Positions 1 to 8,337 are shown, numbered from the stretch's first letter. The stretch: DNA of 18,316 nucleotides from PVC group bacterium (GCA_003565195.1 PXCX01000086.1:1-18316); one strand, 5' to 3'. The notes: generated by a model from the sequence alone, not told the origin. A program made the numbers and translations.

Positions 1-1728
1 AGGGGGTTTGGCCTTTTCCAACCATTCGCTGAACCTTTGCCAGAACCGCTCGAGCATTTCATTCCAGGCAACGCTTCCTTCCTCGATATCGTCAAGTTTC
101 TTTTCCATTTCGGCCGTAAAGCCCACGTCGAACAGTTCGGGCAGGTGCGTGACCAGGAAATGGTTGACGCGCTCGCCGAGCGGGGTTGGCGCAAGCATTT
201 TGCGTTCGCGCGCGACGTAACCACGATCGCTGATGGTCTTGACGGTTTGGGCATAGGTACTGGGCCGGCCAACCCCGTTTTTCTCGAGTTCGCGCACCAG
301 CGTGGCTTCGCTGAAACGGGCTGGCGGCTGGGTTTCCTTACGTTCCTTGAGCCATTCGAGACAGTGTAACGGTTCGCCTTCGCGCAACGGCGGTAACGAT
401 GGGTTGATGACTTCATCTTTTTTCGCGGTTTTTTGCATGCCACTGATTTTCATGTAGCCGTCGAACGCGATCTCGGAGGTAGCGGCACGAAACAGGAACC
501 GCTGGTCCGGATTATGGCGCGACACGACGGCGATATCCGCCCAACGTTGCGCGATCCGGGCGGCGGCCATCTGGCTGGCGACAAACCGTTGCCAGATAGC
601 GGTGTAGACTTTCAACTGATCTGTATCAAGGAAGGGTTTAAGCTGTTGCGGGGTACGCTGGACATCGGTGGGCCGGATAGCTTCGTGGGCGGCTTGGGCG
701 CCGCCGCGGTTTGCGAACAGGTTGGGTTTGGCGGGCAGATAATCGGGACCGCATTCGCGTTGGATCCATTCGCGTACCTGCTCGCGCGCGGTAGCGGCCA
801 CATTAAACGAATCGGTCCGCATATACGTTATCAGTCCGGTCGGCCCATCCCCCAAATCCGCGCCTTCGTAAAGTGATTGGGCAATCCGCATGGTACGCGC
901 CGGCGCATACCCGTACATGCTTGATCCGGCTTGTTGCAAGGTACTGGTGATAAATGGTGGCGGCGCACGCCGGGTTGATTCGCGGATGGTAATCTTGGCG
1001 ACATGCAGCGGCTGCCCATCGACGGCATCAAGGAGGGCGGCAGCGGCATTGGCATCGGGAACATCGGCTTTGTCTTTCCCAATACGCAACAAGCGCATTT
1101 CGAACGGGTCCAGCGGCGCTTCGGCTTTACGCACGCGTGCGCCGATTACCCAGTATTCACGGGGTTTAAAATCGCGGATCAGCGCTTCGCGTTCGCAGAC
1201 CAGGCGCAAGGCCACCGATTGGACGCGTCCGGCGCTGAGTCCGCGTTCGACTTGGCGCCACAGTAACGGGCTGACTTTATAGCCGACCAGCCGATCAAGG
1301 ATTCGGCGCGCTTGTTGGGCCTCAAACCGGCGTTGATCGAGCTGTCCCGGATGGGCAACCGCCTGGCGGACGGCGCCGGGCGTGATTTCGTTATAAATGA
1401 CCCGCAGGAATTCCGGCGCGGATTTCACGCCGTCAAGCGCTTCCCGCAAGTGCCAGGCGATCGATTCGCCTTCGCGGTCGGGATCGGGCGCAAGCAATAC
1501 ATGCGAGCATTGCGCGGCGACCGCTCGTAATTCACGTAATGTTTTGGCGCGGCTCTTGACGTCGACATATTCCGGTTTGAATCCGTTTTCGATATCGATA
1601 CCCAAACGTTTTTCCGGAAGATCGCGTACATGTCCCATGGAAGCCATGACCTTGTAATCGGCGCCCAGAATACGGTTGATGGTTTTAGCCTTGGCGGGCG
1701 ATTCGACGATAAACAATTTGTGCGCCAT
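1..1728 (-). CDS. topA: DNA topoisomerase I (type IA), C-terminal part outside window
   Basis: TopA relaxes negative supercoils by cutting one strand through a 5'-phosphotyrosine link. The minus frame stays open from the ATG at 1728 to the window edge, giving 576 codons without a stop. The N-terminal Toprim domain starts MAHKLFIVESPAKAKT with the metal-site Glu9, and carries the acidic motif DPDREGE (Asp82, Asp84, Glu86). The catalytic tyrosine is Tyr302 in GLITYMRTDS, followed by Arg304. Domains II to IV follow, including the GRPSTYA segment near residue 512. The zinc-ribbon C-terminal domains expected in this family would lie left of position 1 and cannot be judged. A purine-rich AGGGAAAG stretch precedes the start at somewhat long spacing. 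It lies 52 nt after dprA in the same direction, so it is probably the last visible gene of an rpoD-dprA-topA unit. Identification is very secure. Confidence 0.97.
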   Translation of the reverse strand, partial: MAHKLFIVESPAKAKTINRILGADYKVMASMGHVRDLPEKRLGIDIENGFKPEYVDVKSRAKTLRELRAVAAQCSHVLLAPDPDREGESIAWHLREALDGVKSAPEFLRVIYNEITPGAVRQAVAHPGQLDQRRFEAQQARRILDRLVGYKVSPLLWRQVERGLSAGRVQSVALRLVCEREALIRDFKPREYWVIGARVRKAEAPLDPFEMRLLRIGKDKADVPDANAAAALLDAVDGQPLHVAKITIRESTRRAPPPFITSTLQQAGSSMYGYAPARTMRIAQSLYEGADLGDGPTGLITYMRTDSFNVAATAREQVREWIQRECGPDYLPAKPNLFANRGGAQAAHEAIRPTDVQRTPQQLKPFLDTDQLKVYTAIWQRFVASQMAAARIAQRWADIAVVSRHNPDQRFLFRAATSEIAFDGYMKISGMQKTAKKDEVINPSLPPLREGEPLHCLEWLKERKETQPPARFSEATLVRELEKNGVGRPSTYAQTVKTISDRGYVARERKMLAPTPLGERVNHFLVTHLPELFDVGFTAEMEKKLDDIEEGSVAWNEMLERFWQRFSEWLEKAKPP

Positions 1729-1780
1729 AAAAATTATCTTTCCCTGCCGTTACCCCGTCTGGGGGGGGCGGCGTATGTGG

Positions 1781-2893
1781 TTAGCGTATCAATTCGACCA
1801 TTCGACCGGGGGTCATGCGTACCAATCGTTTCAGTTCCAAGCCGACCAATCGAGCATTCACCGTGCCCGGCGCGAGCGCCGTGATGCGGGCCAGCGAATC
1901 GACATCCAGGCATTCGTCCTCGGCAAGCGCCGTCAACAGCGCTGTTTCGTCGGCGTTTAACTCCGGCCGCGGCAGAAACGGAGCCTGTTGGGCTGGCTTG
2001 CTTTTACCGGTTTGGCCGGGGAACAATTCACCGAACTCTTCGAGGATATCATCGATGGTCTCGACCAGGCAAGCGCCTTTCTTGATGAGCGCGTGGGTCC
2101 CGTGTGATGCCGGGGAATCAATCCGGCCGGGCACGGCAAAGACCGAGCGGCCCTGATCAATGGCTTGGTGGGCTGAAATCAGCGCGCCGCTGGTTAGCCC
2201 GGCTTCGACAACCAGGACGCCGCGCGAAAGACCGCTGATTAACCGGTTGCGCATCGGAAAGGTGGTCTTGTCGGGTTCGCGACCAAAAGGGAATTCGCTC
2301 AAGACGGCGCCTTGTGCGACAATGGCGGTTGCCAGCTCGGCGTTTTCGGGAGGATAGAACCGGTCCAGGGCGCCGCCCAATACGGCAAGAGTCCGGCCGC
2401 CGGCATCAAGGGTTGATCGATGGGCAACCGTGTCGATACCGCGCGCCAGACCGCTGACCACACTGAATCCGCAACGTGCCAATCCGCGCGCGAACCGTTC
2501 CGCCATCTCGTGGCCATAGCGGGTCATTCGTCGTGATCCCACCACGGCCACGGCATGCCGGTCAGGTTCCGTCCAGGCGCCGCGCATGTATAGGGCCAGC
2601 GGTGGATCGTGAATATTGCGCAAAGGCGCCGGATAATCAGCGTCGGCCGGCGTCGTTATCCGTACACCGGCCTTGTCGGCATGACGGCATTCCGTATCCA
2701 CGGAATGCCGGCGGGGCGCCTCGGCGATCCGGCGGGCAAGTGTTGCGCCAATCCTGTTGACGGTCTGCAGACGGTGGCGGTCGGCCTTGAACAGCATGGC
2801 CGGATCGCCCAATGCCTCGATCAGGGCGCGCACCATGACCGGTCCCACGCCCGGGATCAGGTTAAGTAGAATATATGCTTCACGCGACGTCAA
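1781..2893 (-). CDS. dprA: DprA/Smf DNA-processing protein
   Basis: DprA binds incoming single-stranded DNA during transformation and loads RecA onto it. It is also present in many bacteria not known to be competent. An N-terminal helix-hairpin-helix/SAM-like region (LIPGVGP, about residues 12-18) precedes the Rossmann-like DprA fold at about 115-280. That fold shows VVGSRR, SGLARGID (147-154), LGGALDRFYP, LSEFPFG, FPMRNR (212-217), the SGALISA segment and AVPGRI. A C-terminal winged-helix domain occupies about 310-370. The frame is open further upstream, but that would overlap the coding end of rpoD and add residues unlike the family. I therefore choose a TTG start at 2893, behind a GGGGGAGA ribosome-binding site and 22 nt after rpoD. 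This gives 370 residues, normal for DprA. Identity is sure; the TTG start is an inference. Confidence 0.95.
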   Translation of the reverse strand: MTSREAYILLNLIPGVGPVMVRALIEALGDPAMLFKADRHRLQTVNRIGATLARRIAEAPRRHSVDTECRHADKAGVRITTPADADYPAPLRNIHDPPLALYMRGAWTEPDRHAVAVVGSRRMTRYGHEMAERFARGLARCGFSVVSGLARGIDTVAHRSTLDAGGRTLAVLGGALDRFYPPENAELATAIVAQGAVLSEFPFGREPDKTTFPMRNRLISGLSRGVLVVEAGLTSGALISAHQAIDQGRSVFAVPGRIDSPASHGTHALIKKGACLVETIDDILEEFGELFPGQTGKSKPAQQAPFLPRPELNADETALLTALAEDECLDVDSLARITALAPGTVNARLVGLELKRLVRMTPGRMVELIR

Positions 2894-2915
2894 ACGACTC
2901 TCTCCCCCGGCGCGG

Positions 2916-4835
2916 TTACTTGACTTCCAGGAATCCGTCAAGTTTACGGATACGTGTGGGGTGCCGTAACTTGCGTAATGCCTTGGCCTCGATCTGACGA
3001 ATCCGTTCACGCGTGACCGAAAACTTGTGTCCAACATCCTCAAGCGTGCGGGAATAACCGTCTTGCAATCCGAAACGAAGGTTGAGAACCGCCTGTTCAC
3101 GTTCATTGAGGGTGTCGAGAACGGCGCGCAAACGGTCTTTCAGCATACTGAACGCCGTCATTTCAGACGGGTTATCGGCGCCTTTGTCTTCGATAAAGTC
3201 GCCGAAACTGGCGTCATCACCTTCGCCAACCGGGCTTTGCATCGAAATCGGTTGCTGAGCCATCTTATAAACCGCTCGGACACGGTCGACCGGTAAACTG
3301 ATTTCTTCGGCAACCTCTTCCGGCGTCGGTTCCCTTCCAAGTTCCTGAACCAGTTTTTTCTGGACCCGCATTAATTTATTGATCGTTTCGATCATATGGA
3401 CCGGGATCCGGATGGTCCGGGCCTGATCGGCGATGGCACGGGTGGCCGCCTGGCGGATCCACCAGGTGGCGTAGGTGCTGAATTTGTATCCACGGCGATA
3501 TTCGAACTTTTCAACGGCTTTCATCAAGCCGGTATTTCCTTCCTGAATCAAATCAAGAAATGACAAGCCCCGGTTCATGTATTTCTTGACAATGCTGATG
3601 ACAAGCCGCAGGTTGGCCTCCACCATTTCCGTACGCGCACGCATGCCGGCTTGGATGGCTTTGCGCATCTCCTTATACAATTCGACAAATTCATCGACCG
3701 GCATGAAAAGTCCCTGTCGGATCTCGTTGAATATTTTTTTCTGTTGCGCTAGTTCGGCATCCCGTTTCTTGCTTTTACGACGTTTTTCAAGGCGTTCAAT
3801 GTTGGTCATGCAAGCGGCAAGCCGTTTATATTCGAGCTCGGTATCGCTGGCCATAGCCTCGATCGATTTCTGCTTGAAATATAAACGTTCAAGTTGAGTC
3901 CCGATCCGTTTGCGCGAACGCAAGTATGCCTGCAGATGTTTTTCGCGGGTTTTGGCGGAACGGTTTACGCGTTGTGATTCCGTGAAATCCTTGACCATGC
4001 GGTTGCGGGTCCGGATAATGTCGCGTTTTACGCGGGGCAGGATTTTAAAGTAGGCTTCGCGACTGTCGACATACTTGTCCTGGACCACCCGGTCGAAACG
4101 TTCCTTGCCGTCTTCAAGACGCTGAACGACTTCCAGATAACGGTCGGCAGCGCCACCGAAACGGTTGAACAATTCTTGAACCTGCTTTTCTGCCTTTTCG
4201 ATCCGTTTGCATATCTCCACTTCTTGTTCGCGGGTCAGCAACGGCACCTGTCCCATCTGGTGCAGGTACATGCGAATGGGGTCGTCCAGCGAATCGTAAC
4301 GTTCTTCCCGTTCGGCACGCCCTTCTTTTTCGAGCTGTTTTTGCACCCGTTCGACGTCCGAGGCATCTACCAGTTCGATATCCATGTTTCGCAACAAATC
4401 AAGGTAGCCTTCCAGTTCATCCGCCGTGATGACCGTGTCGGGAATCGCCTCGTTAATGTCTTCGTAAGTTAAATATCCCTGACCTTCCGCCAGCTTGACC
4501 AAGCCGCGGATTTTCTCGTTGATCCGCTCGCGCCGTCCCGGGAAATCAGGGACGGTCTCTTTGGGTTTTTCTTCGGATTTTAATAAACGCGATTCCAGCT
4601 CGGGCGTGACCGCCGCGGCCGCAGCCTTTTTAGCCGGCTTTTGTCGGGCGCTCGTTGGGGTTTTTTTGCGATCGACCGTCTTTGGGGCGGTTTTTTTCTT
4701 TGGGGTCGTTTTCTTGGCGGTCTTGCGGGCTGCTTTGCTGGCGGCCGTTTTACCGGGCGCCTTCTTGGGCGCCTTCTTGGGCGCCTTGCGGGTTGCTTTG
4801 CTGGTGCTCGCTGATGTTTTCGTTGTTTTTGCCAT
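2916..4835 (-). CDS. rpoD: Primary sigma factor, RpoD/SigA, with lysine-rich N-terminal head
   Basis: Housekeeping sigma factor that directs RNA polymerase to -10/-35 promoters; 639 residues. The first 70 residues hold 22 Lys and 4 Arg against one acidic residue, in KAPK/KTA-type repeats. Sigma region 1.1 follows at about 97-175, and region 1.2 at about 183-216 (DDPIRMYLHQMG). A long charged helical non-conserved region spans about 217-395. Regions 2.1-2.4 lie at about 403-473 and include the core-binding segment near LIQEGNTGLMKAV and the melting motif FSTYATWWIRQA (452-463). Region 3 spans about 482-558. Region 4 ends with the -35-recognition helix-turn-helix VTRERIRQIEAKALRKLRHP. I choose the ATG at 4835 because GAGG sits just upstream (GAGGTTACTATG); an in-frame ATG 27 nt further up lacks this. 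Region 1.1 and full regions 2 to 4 mark it as a group 1 sigma factor. The usual dnaG neighbour is absent; dprA follows after 22 nt. Confidence 0.98.
   Translation of the reverse strand: MAKTTKTSASTSKATRKAPKKAPKKAPGKTAASKAARKTAKKTTPKKKTAPKTVDRKKTPTSARQKPAKKAAAAAVTPELESRLLKSEEKPKETVPDFPGRRERINEKIRGLVKLAEGQGYLTYEDINEAIPDTVITADELEGYLDLLRNMDIELVDASDVERVQKQLEKEGRAEREERYDSLDDPIRMYLHQMGQVPLLTREQEVEICKRIEKAEKQVQELFNRFGGAADRYLEVVQRLEDGKERFDRVVQDKYVDSREAYFKILPRVKRDIIRTRNRMVKDFTESQRVNRSAKTREKHLQAYLRSRKRIGTQLERLYFKQKSIEAMASDTELEYKRLAACMTNIERLEKRRKSKKRDAELAQQKKIFNEIRQGLFMPVDEFVELYKEMRKAIQAGMRARTEMVEANLRLVISIVKKYMNRGLSFLDLIQEGNTGLMKAVEKFEYRRGYKFSTYATWWIRQAATRAIADQARTIRIPVHMIETINKLMRVQKKLVQELGREPTPEEVAEEISLPVDRVRAVYKMAQQPISMQSPVGEGDDASFGDFIEDKGADNPSEMTAFSMLKDRLRAVLDTLNEREQAVLNLRFGLQDGYSRTLEDVGHKFSVTRERIRQIEAKALRKLRHPTRIRKLDGFLEVK
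4755..4787. repeat. 12-bp tandem repeat inside rpoD N-terminus
   Basis: The 12-mer GGGCGCCTTCTT occurs twice in full, followed by a third copy broken after nine bases. On the coding strand it encodes the repeated APKK steps of the basic RpoD head. Such in-frame repeats can change copy number by slippage, altering tail length without breaking the frame. Confidence 0.8.
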
Positions 4836-4871
4836 AGTAACCTCGGTCAATTTAATCCCCACGATTGTCTC

Positions 4872-4915
4872 GCGTCATTGATTTTGTTTTAGACGGCGCC
4901 CAGCGAAAATGACGC
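4872..4915 (-). promoter_or_regulatory. Inverted repeat in the rpoD leader
   Basis: An 8-bp perfect inverted repeat, GCGTCATT at 4872-4879 and AATGACGC at 4908-4915, encloses 28 nt that contain the small palindrome GGCGCC. It lies between the predicted rpoD transcription start (about 4945) and the start codon (4835), so it would fold in the 5' untranslated RNA. No T-run follows, so it does not look like a terminator. Its function is unknown. Confidence 0.35.
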
Positions 4916-4951
4916 CATTTGCGCTTCCATTTATAACAGCCCCATTATAAC

Positions 4952-4980
4952 ATTATAGGCAAGTGGGTCTGCGTATGCAA
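4952..4980 (-). promoter_or_regulatory. Near-consensus sigma-70 promoter for rpoD
   Basis: On the minus strand, TTGCAT (4980-4975) is separated by 17 nt from a perfect TATAAT (4957-4952). A second TATAAT lies at 4949-4944. The predicted start is near 4945, leaving a leader of about 110 nt. This is the best promoter match in the window and would uncouple rpoD-dprA-topA from hflC upstream. It also suggests that the sigma factor it feeds recognises ordinary sigma-70 boxes. Confidence 0.7.
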
Positions 4981-5026
4981 GCAAAAAAGACGACAGAAAA
5001 AAAGACGAAACACCCAAATACCAAAG

Positions 5027-6007
5027 CTAGGGGGCGCTGTTGAAAGGATCCGATGATTCTACGGGCACCCGGTAGTTTTCCAGGTAGCGAAAGAAATCCG
5101 AGTCGGTGCGCAACATCAGGGTCGCGTTTTTTCCGAGAGCCTGATATTGTTCGAGTGTGCGGAAGAACGCGTAAAACTCGGGATCCTGCCCGTATGCCAG
5201 GCCGTAGATACGCGTGGCTTGCGCATCGGCGCGCCCGCGAATTTCCTCGGCTTCACGTGCGGCTTCGGAGCGGATCTGCTGGAGTTCACGCTCCATGTCA
5301 CCGATGATTTCCTGACTGCGCCCCTGACCTTCAGAACGGAAGCGTTCGGCGATCGACTGTCGTTCGGCGATCATGCGGTTTTCCACCTGCCGGCGGACGG
5401 AATCGATATAATTGACGCGTTTCACGCGTACATCCATCAACTCGATTCCAAGCTCCGGCATCAGACGCTGAGCACGTTGCAGGATTTCCTGTTCAAGCCG
5501 TTCGCGCCCCAGCTTGGGTCGTTGTTTCAGTTCCAGATCTTCGCGTTCGGCCAACGCCGGATCGTCGATGTCTTGGATATCAACATCCCAGTCATGGGAC
5601 CGGATGATTTCCTCTAGATCGGTGGACGAGACCATGTCGCGCACCACGGAATCGATAATGTCATCGAGCCGTGAGCGGGCGCCATGTTCGTCGCGTACAC
5701 TGCGCAGGAATTGCAGCGGATCGACAATCTGCCAGCGTGCTGTGGTATCGACAAGAATAAACTCACGGCCGAGTGTGGGGATTTGCGTCACGTCGCCGTC
5801 CCAGCTTAGCAAGCGTTTATCGAAACGTCGTACTTGCTGGTAAGGCATTTTGAAGTGTAATCCGGGGTCCACCACGACATCACCGCGCGGTTCGCCGAAT
5901 TGAACGATGATGGCCTGATCGGCCTGATCCAGTACAAACAGCGATCGTGCAAGCAAAACGATGAGCACGATGAGAAGGATGATTGCTGTCGGGAAGATTT
6001 TTTTCAT
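5027..6007 (-). CDS. hflC: HflC, SPFH-domain membrane protease regulator
   Basis: HflC pairs with HflK in a large inner-membrane SPFH (band 7) assembly that, in Escherichia coli, surrounds the FtsH protease and modulates its access to membrane substrates. The 326-residue protein begins with one hydrophobic membrane anchor at about residues 5-24. The SPFH domain follows (AIIVQFGEPRGDVV and GLHFKMP). A long charged helical stalk rich in Arg and Glu (about 205-260) comes next, with the family-typical end AYGQDPEFYAFFRTLEQY and DSDFFRYLEN. The ATG at 6007 has an AGGAA ribosome-binding site seven bases upstream. It follows hflK by 63 nt on the same strand. No ftsH or hflX is visible nearby. Length is close to the E. 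coli protein. Confidence 0.95.
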   Translation of the reverse strand: MKKIFPTAIILLIVLIVLLARSLFVLDQADQAIIVQFGEPRGDVVVDPGLHFKMPYQQVRRFDKRLLSWDGDVTQIPTLGREFILVDTTARWQIVDPLQFLRSVRDEHGARSRLDDIIDSVVRDMVSSTDLEEIIRSHDWDVDIQDIDDPALAEREDLELKQRPKLGRERLEQEILQRAQRLMPELGIELMDVRVKRVNYIDSVRRQVENRMIAERQSIAERFRSEGQGRSQEIIGDMERELQQIRSEAAREAEEIRGRADAQATRIYGLAYGQDPEFYAFFRTLEQYQALGKNATLMLRTDSDFFRYLENYRVPVESSDPFNSAP

Positions 6008-6070
6008 GATAAGATTCCTGGGTTCGTGCCGGTGAACGCTTGCGCTAAAATATACCGGCGGTGATGGGGG

Positions 6071-7057
6071 TCAGGGCTTGGTTGCGGGTCGGAGATCGAG
6101 CAGCGGCAAGGGCGCGGTTTGGTCTTGCTGGACGGCCAGGACCTGTCCGACGGCGGGCAGGACATCGCTGATGGTCTCCAGGTAGAGCCGGGTGCGGGTT
6201 ACCTCGGGCGCCTCCCGGTATTCCTTAAGTACGGCGCTAAAACGCGTACTTTCGCCCTTGGCACGGTTGATCCGTTCGGTGGCATATCCTTCGGCTTCGG
6301 CGATGCGCCGCAGCGCGGAACCCCTGGCACGCGGGATTTCCTGGTTGAAACGCTTCCGGGCTTCGTTGATACTCCGTTCGAGTTCCTGGCGGGCTTCATT
6401 GACCTCGTTATATGCCGGCTGGACGCGGGCCGGCGGCACCACATCCTGCAATTCAACCGTAATCACGTGAATACCGGATTGATATTGATCCATGGTCCGT
6501 TGGATTTCCTCGCGGGCCTGTTCCTGCATATCGACCCGGGCGACCGTCAGAACGTCGGCGCCGAGCCGGTTGCCGACCACGCGGCGCATTACCGATTCGG
6601 AAATATCGCGCAGGGTACGTTGGGGTTCGCGGATTTTATAGAGAAAATCCACCGGCTCATTAATGCGATATTGTACAACCCATTCCAGATCGATAATGTT
6701 AAGGTCACCGGTCAGCATCAGCGATTCGTCTTCAAAGGTTCGCTCACTGTATCGTGTGCGTCCGTCACGGACGCCGATGCTGCGGAACCCGAATTCTTCC
6801 TTCAACACCCGTTCGGTGGCCACGGTCTGGGCCTGCTCGATACCGAACGGTAGCCTGAAATGCAGTCCCGGATCGGTAATTCTGATGACCGCGCCGAAAC
6901 GTTTGACGACGGCGCGTTCTTCCGGTTGGACTGTGTAAACCGAGGTCAGCACACCGATTACGATAACGATGACCAAGGCGATGGCCGGCAGCGCAGTCAC
7001 CGGTGGCATGGGATAGGGATATGCCTTTTGCCACTGATCTTTTATGTTGCGATTCAT
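6071..7057 (-). CDS. hflK: HflK, SPFH-domain partner of HflC
   Basis: 328-residue partner of HflC. A single transmembrane segment at about residues 21-42 (LPAIALVIVIVIGVL) is followed by the SPFH domain (VQPEERAVVKRFGAV, DPGLHFRLPFGIE, LNIIDLEWVVQYRI). A long coiled region of Glu, Arg and Ala follows (about 205-275), then the HflK-type tail RLYLETISDVLP. I choose the ATG at 7057 because AAGGAG stands five bases before it. A TTG start at 7081 would overlap the end of panB and has no such site. The glycine-rich N-terminal extension of E. coli HflK is missing, which accounts for the shorter length. It follows panB closely, so panB, hflK and hflC are probably cotranscribed. Confidence 0.95.
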   Translation of the reverse strand: MNRNIKDQWQKAYPYPMPPVTALPAIALVIVIVIGVLTSVYTVQPEERAVVKRFGAVIRITDPGLHFRLPFGIEQAQTVATERVLKEEFGFRSIGVRDGRTRYSERTFEDESLMLTGDLNIIDLEWVVQYRINEPVDFLYKIREPQRTLRDISESVMRRVVGNRLGADVLTVARVDMQEQAREEIQRTMDQYQSGIHVITVELQDVVPPARVQPAYNEVNEARQELERSINEARKRFNQEIPRARGSALRRIAEAEGYATERINRAKGESTRFSAVLKEYREAPEVTRTRLYLETISDVLPAVGQVLAVQQDQTAPLPLLDLRPATKP

Positions 7058-7077
7058 GGAATCTCCTTTAGGTTTAT

Positions 7078-7893
7078 TCAATCATAGCCGTGTTCGGTGC
7101 CGGGGAAATCGCCGCGCCGCACATCGTTGCAGTAGGCCGTGAAGGCCTTGGCGGTTGCCTGGCCCAGCTCGGCGTAGCGGCGGGCAAAGCGGGGTGTCGC
7201 CTCCGGTGGCGTCAGGCCAAGCAGATCGTGCGATACCAGGATTTGTCCATCGCATGCCGGGCCGGCACCGATGCCGATGGTGGGCACTCCGGCCAGCCGG
7301 GTCAGTTCGGCGCCCATGGTTTGGGTCACGCATTCCAACACGACGGCAAACGCACCGGCATCGATTACAGCCGCCAAATCATCCTTCAATTTTTTCACGT
7401 CGGCAGTGTCGCGACCCTGCACTTTGTATCCGCCCAGCGTATGAATACTTTGCGGCGTAAGCCCGATATGGCCCAGGACGGGAATACCGTTGCTTACCAG
7501 GTGGCGGATTGTGCCGGCACGCGCCGCACCGCCTTCGATCTTGACGGCGCCGGCGCCGGCTTTTTGAATGAAGCGCCCGGCATTTCGCAGCGCTTGTTCC
7601 AGCGACAGATGATAAGATAGAAACGGCATATCGGACACGACCAGGGCTTGGGACACACCGCGCACGACGGCCGCCGTATGATGAAGCATGGTCCGCATGG
7701 TTGCCGGCAGGGTATTGGCGTAACCCAGAACCGTCATGGCCAGTGAATCGCCGACCAAAATCAAATGCATTCCGGCGTCATCCGCCAGGCGCGCGGTCGC
7801 CGCATCGGCGGCCGTAACGCAGGCGATTTTTTCGCGGTTCTTGCAACCGCTGACGCGCGCCGCCGTCCAGACTGTCGGTTTCTTGGTGTTCAT
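7078..7893 (-). CDS. panB: 3-methyl-2-oxobutanoate hydroxymethyltransferase (ketopantoate synthesis)
   Basis: PanB transfers a one-carbon unit from 5,10-methylenetetrahydrofolate to 2-oxoisovalerate, making ketopantoate for pantothenate and coenzyme A in the cytoplasm. The 271 residues form the expected TIM-barrel family pattern: LVGDSLAM with metal ligand Asp49, SDMPFLSY with Asp88, VKIEGG with Glu120, GHIGLTPQS, GGYKVQGR, VLECV with the putative catalytic Glu187, and GIGAGPACDGQILVSHD. The tail FPGTEHGYD is also typical. Start ATG at 7893 has AAAGGAA seven bases upstream. It lies 12 nt after the cysteine-cluster gene and 20 nt before hflK. No panC or panD is in the window. Length is normal for the family (about 260-280). 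Confidence 0.97.
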   Translation of the reverse strand: MNTKKPTVWTAARVSGCKNREKIACVTAADAATARLADDAGMHLILVGDSLAMTVLGYANTLPATMRTMLHHTAAVVRGVSQALVVSDMPFLSYHLSLEQALRNAGRFIQKAGAGAVKIEGGAARAGTIRHLVSNGIPVLGHIGLTPQSIHTLGGYKVQGRDTADVKKLKDDLAAVIDAGAFAVVLECVTQTMGAELTRLAGVPTIGIGAGPACDGQILVSHDLLGLTPPEATPRFARRYAELGQATAKAFTAYCNDVRRGDFPGTEHGYD

Positions 7894-7905
7894 AGACGGT
7901 TTCCT

Positions 7906-8310
7906 TTACCGGAGAGCCTTGAATTGCCAGTCGATCCCCCGTTTTGTCAAGTACCTCTCAAACTGTTGTTCATTGTTAAAGCATATCCGGTAAGGACTTG
8001 CATCGAAGCGCTCACACCGTTCGTCGTCGTTGTTGTGTTCACGGCAAATACGCGGTCGCCGGTCATAAATCCGGCAACGGTTATCGGGTTGCAGTTCGCG
8101 GCAGGGGGTTTGAAATTCAATAAACCATTGTCCGCTGCGGTCAATATATACCGTCACATTCTGATGCAGCAGAAACCAGCGGATATGGTCGTAATCGCGT
8201 TTGCTGCGCGGCCGGTCGAGTTCGGTCGCGATATAACGGCAGCACCGACCGTCGCAATCGTCGCAGTCGGATTTTGACGACGTGGCATCATGGGACGGGG
8301 TTTGAGTCAT
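7906..8310 (-). CDS. YkgJ-family cysteine cluster protein
   Basis: A 134-residue protein with nine cysteines. The cluster CDDCDGRCCR (Cys16, 19, 23, 24) is followed by TPCRELQ (Cys70), then CRIYDRRPRICREH (Cys79, 89), with further Cys99 and Cys110. This spacing matches the YkgJ/FliB-like zinc- or iron-sulfur-cluster family, whose biochemical role is mostly unknown; one branch is annotated as flagellin N-methylase. No signal peptide or membrane segment is visible, so it is probably cytoplasmic. Its ATG at 8310 has no clear ribosome-binding site, and it sits 27 nt after the response regulator, which would fit translational coupling or read-through. It leads directly into panB, 12 nt away. Family assignment is good; function is not assigned. 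Confidence 0.85.
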   Translation of the reverse strand: MTQTPSHDATSSKSDCDDCDGRCCRYIATELDRPRSKRDYDHIRWFLLHQNVTVYIDRSGQWFIEFQTPCRELQPDNRCRIYDRRPRICREHNNDDERCERFDASPYRICFNNEQQFERYLTKRGIDWQFKALR

Positions 8311-8337
8311 AAATGCAATCTTGGTTTTCGTGAAACG

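Noticed and set aside
2894..3106. Longer DprA start, 71 residues upstream
   Set aside because: It would overlap the rpoD C-terminal coding region, and the added residues are an antisense-like frame of rpoD with no DprA similarity.
4980..5026. Rho-independent terminator after hflC
   Set aside because: There are T-runs on the minus strand (with a repeated CGTCTTTTTT), but no stem precedes them.
6008..6070. Inverted repeat GCCGGT/ACCGGC between hflK and hflC
   Set aside because: Six pairs with a 20-nt loop and no T-run; too weak to call a terminator or processing site.
6463..6470. TCACGTGA core inside hflK, considered as a second parS
   Set aside because: Only the inner palindrome matches; the outer TGT and ACA bases of parS are missing. 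The same core at 9156-9163 fails for the same reason.
6119..6853. 245-codon open frame on the plus strand opposite hflK
   Set aside because: It is the antisense shadow of hflK; the minus-strand product matches HflK throughout.
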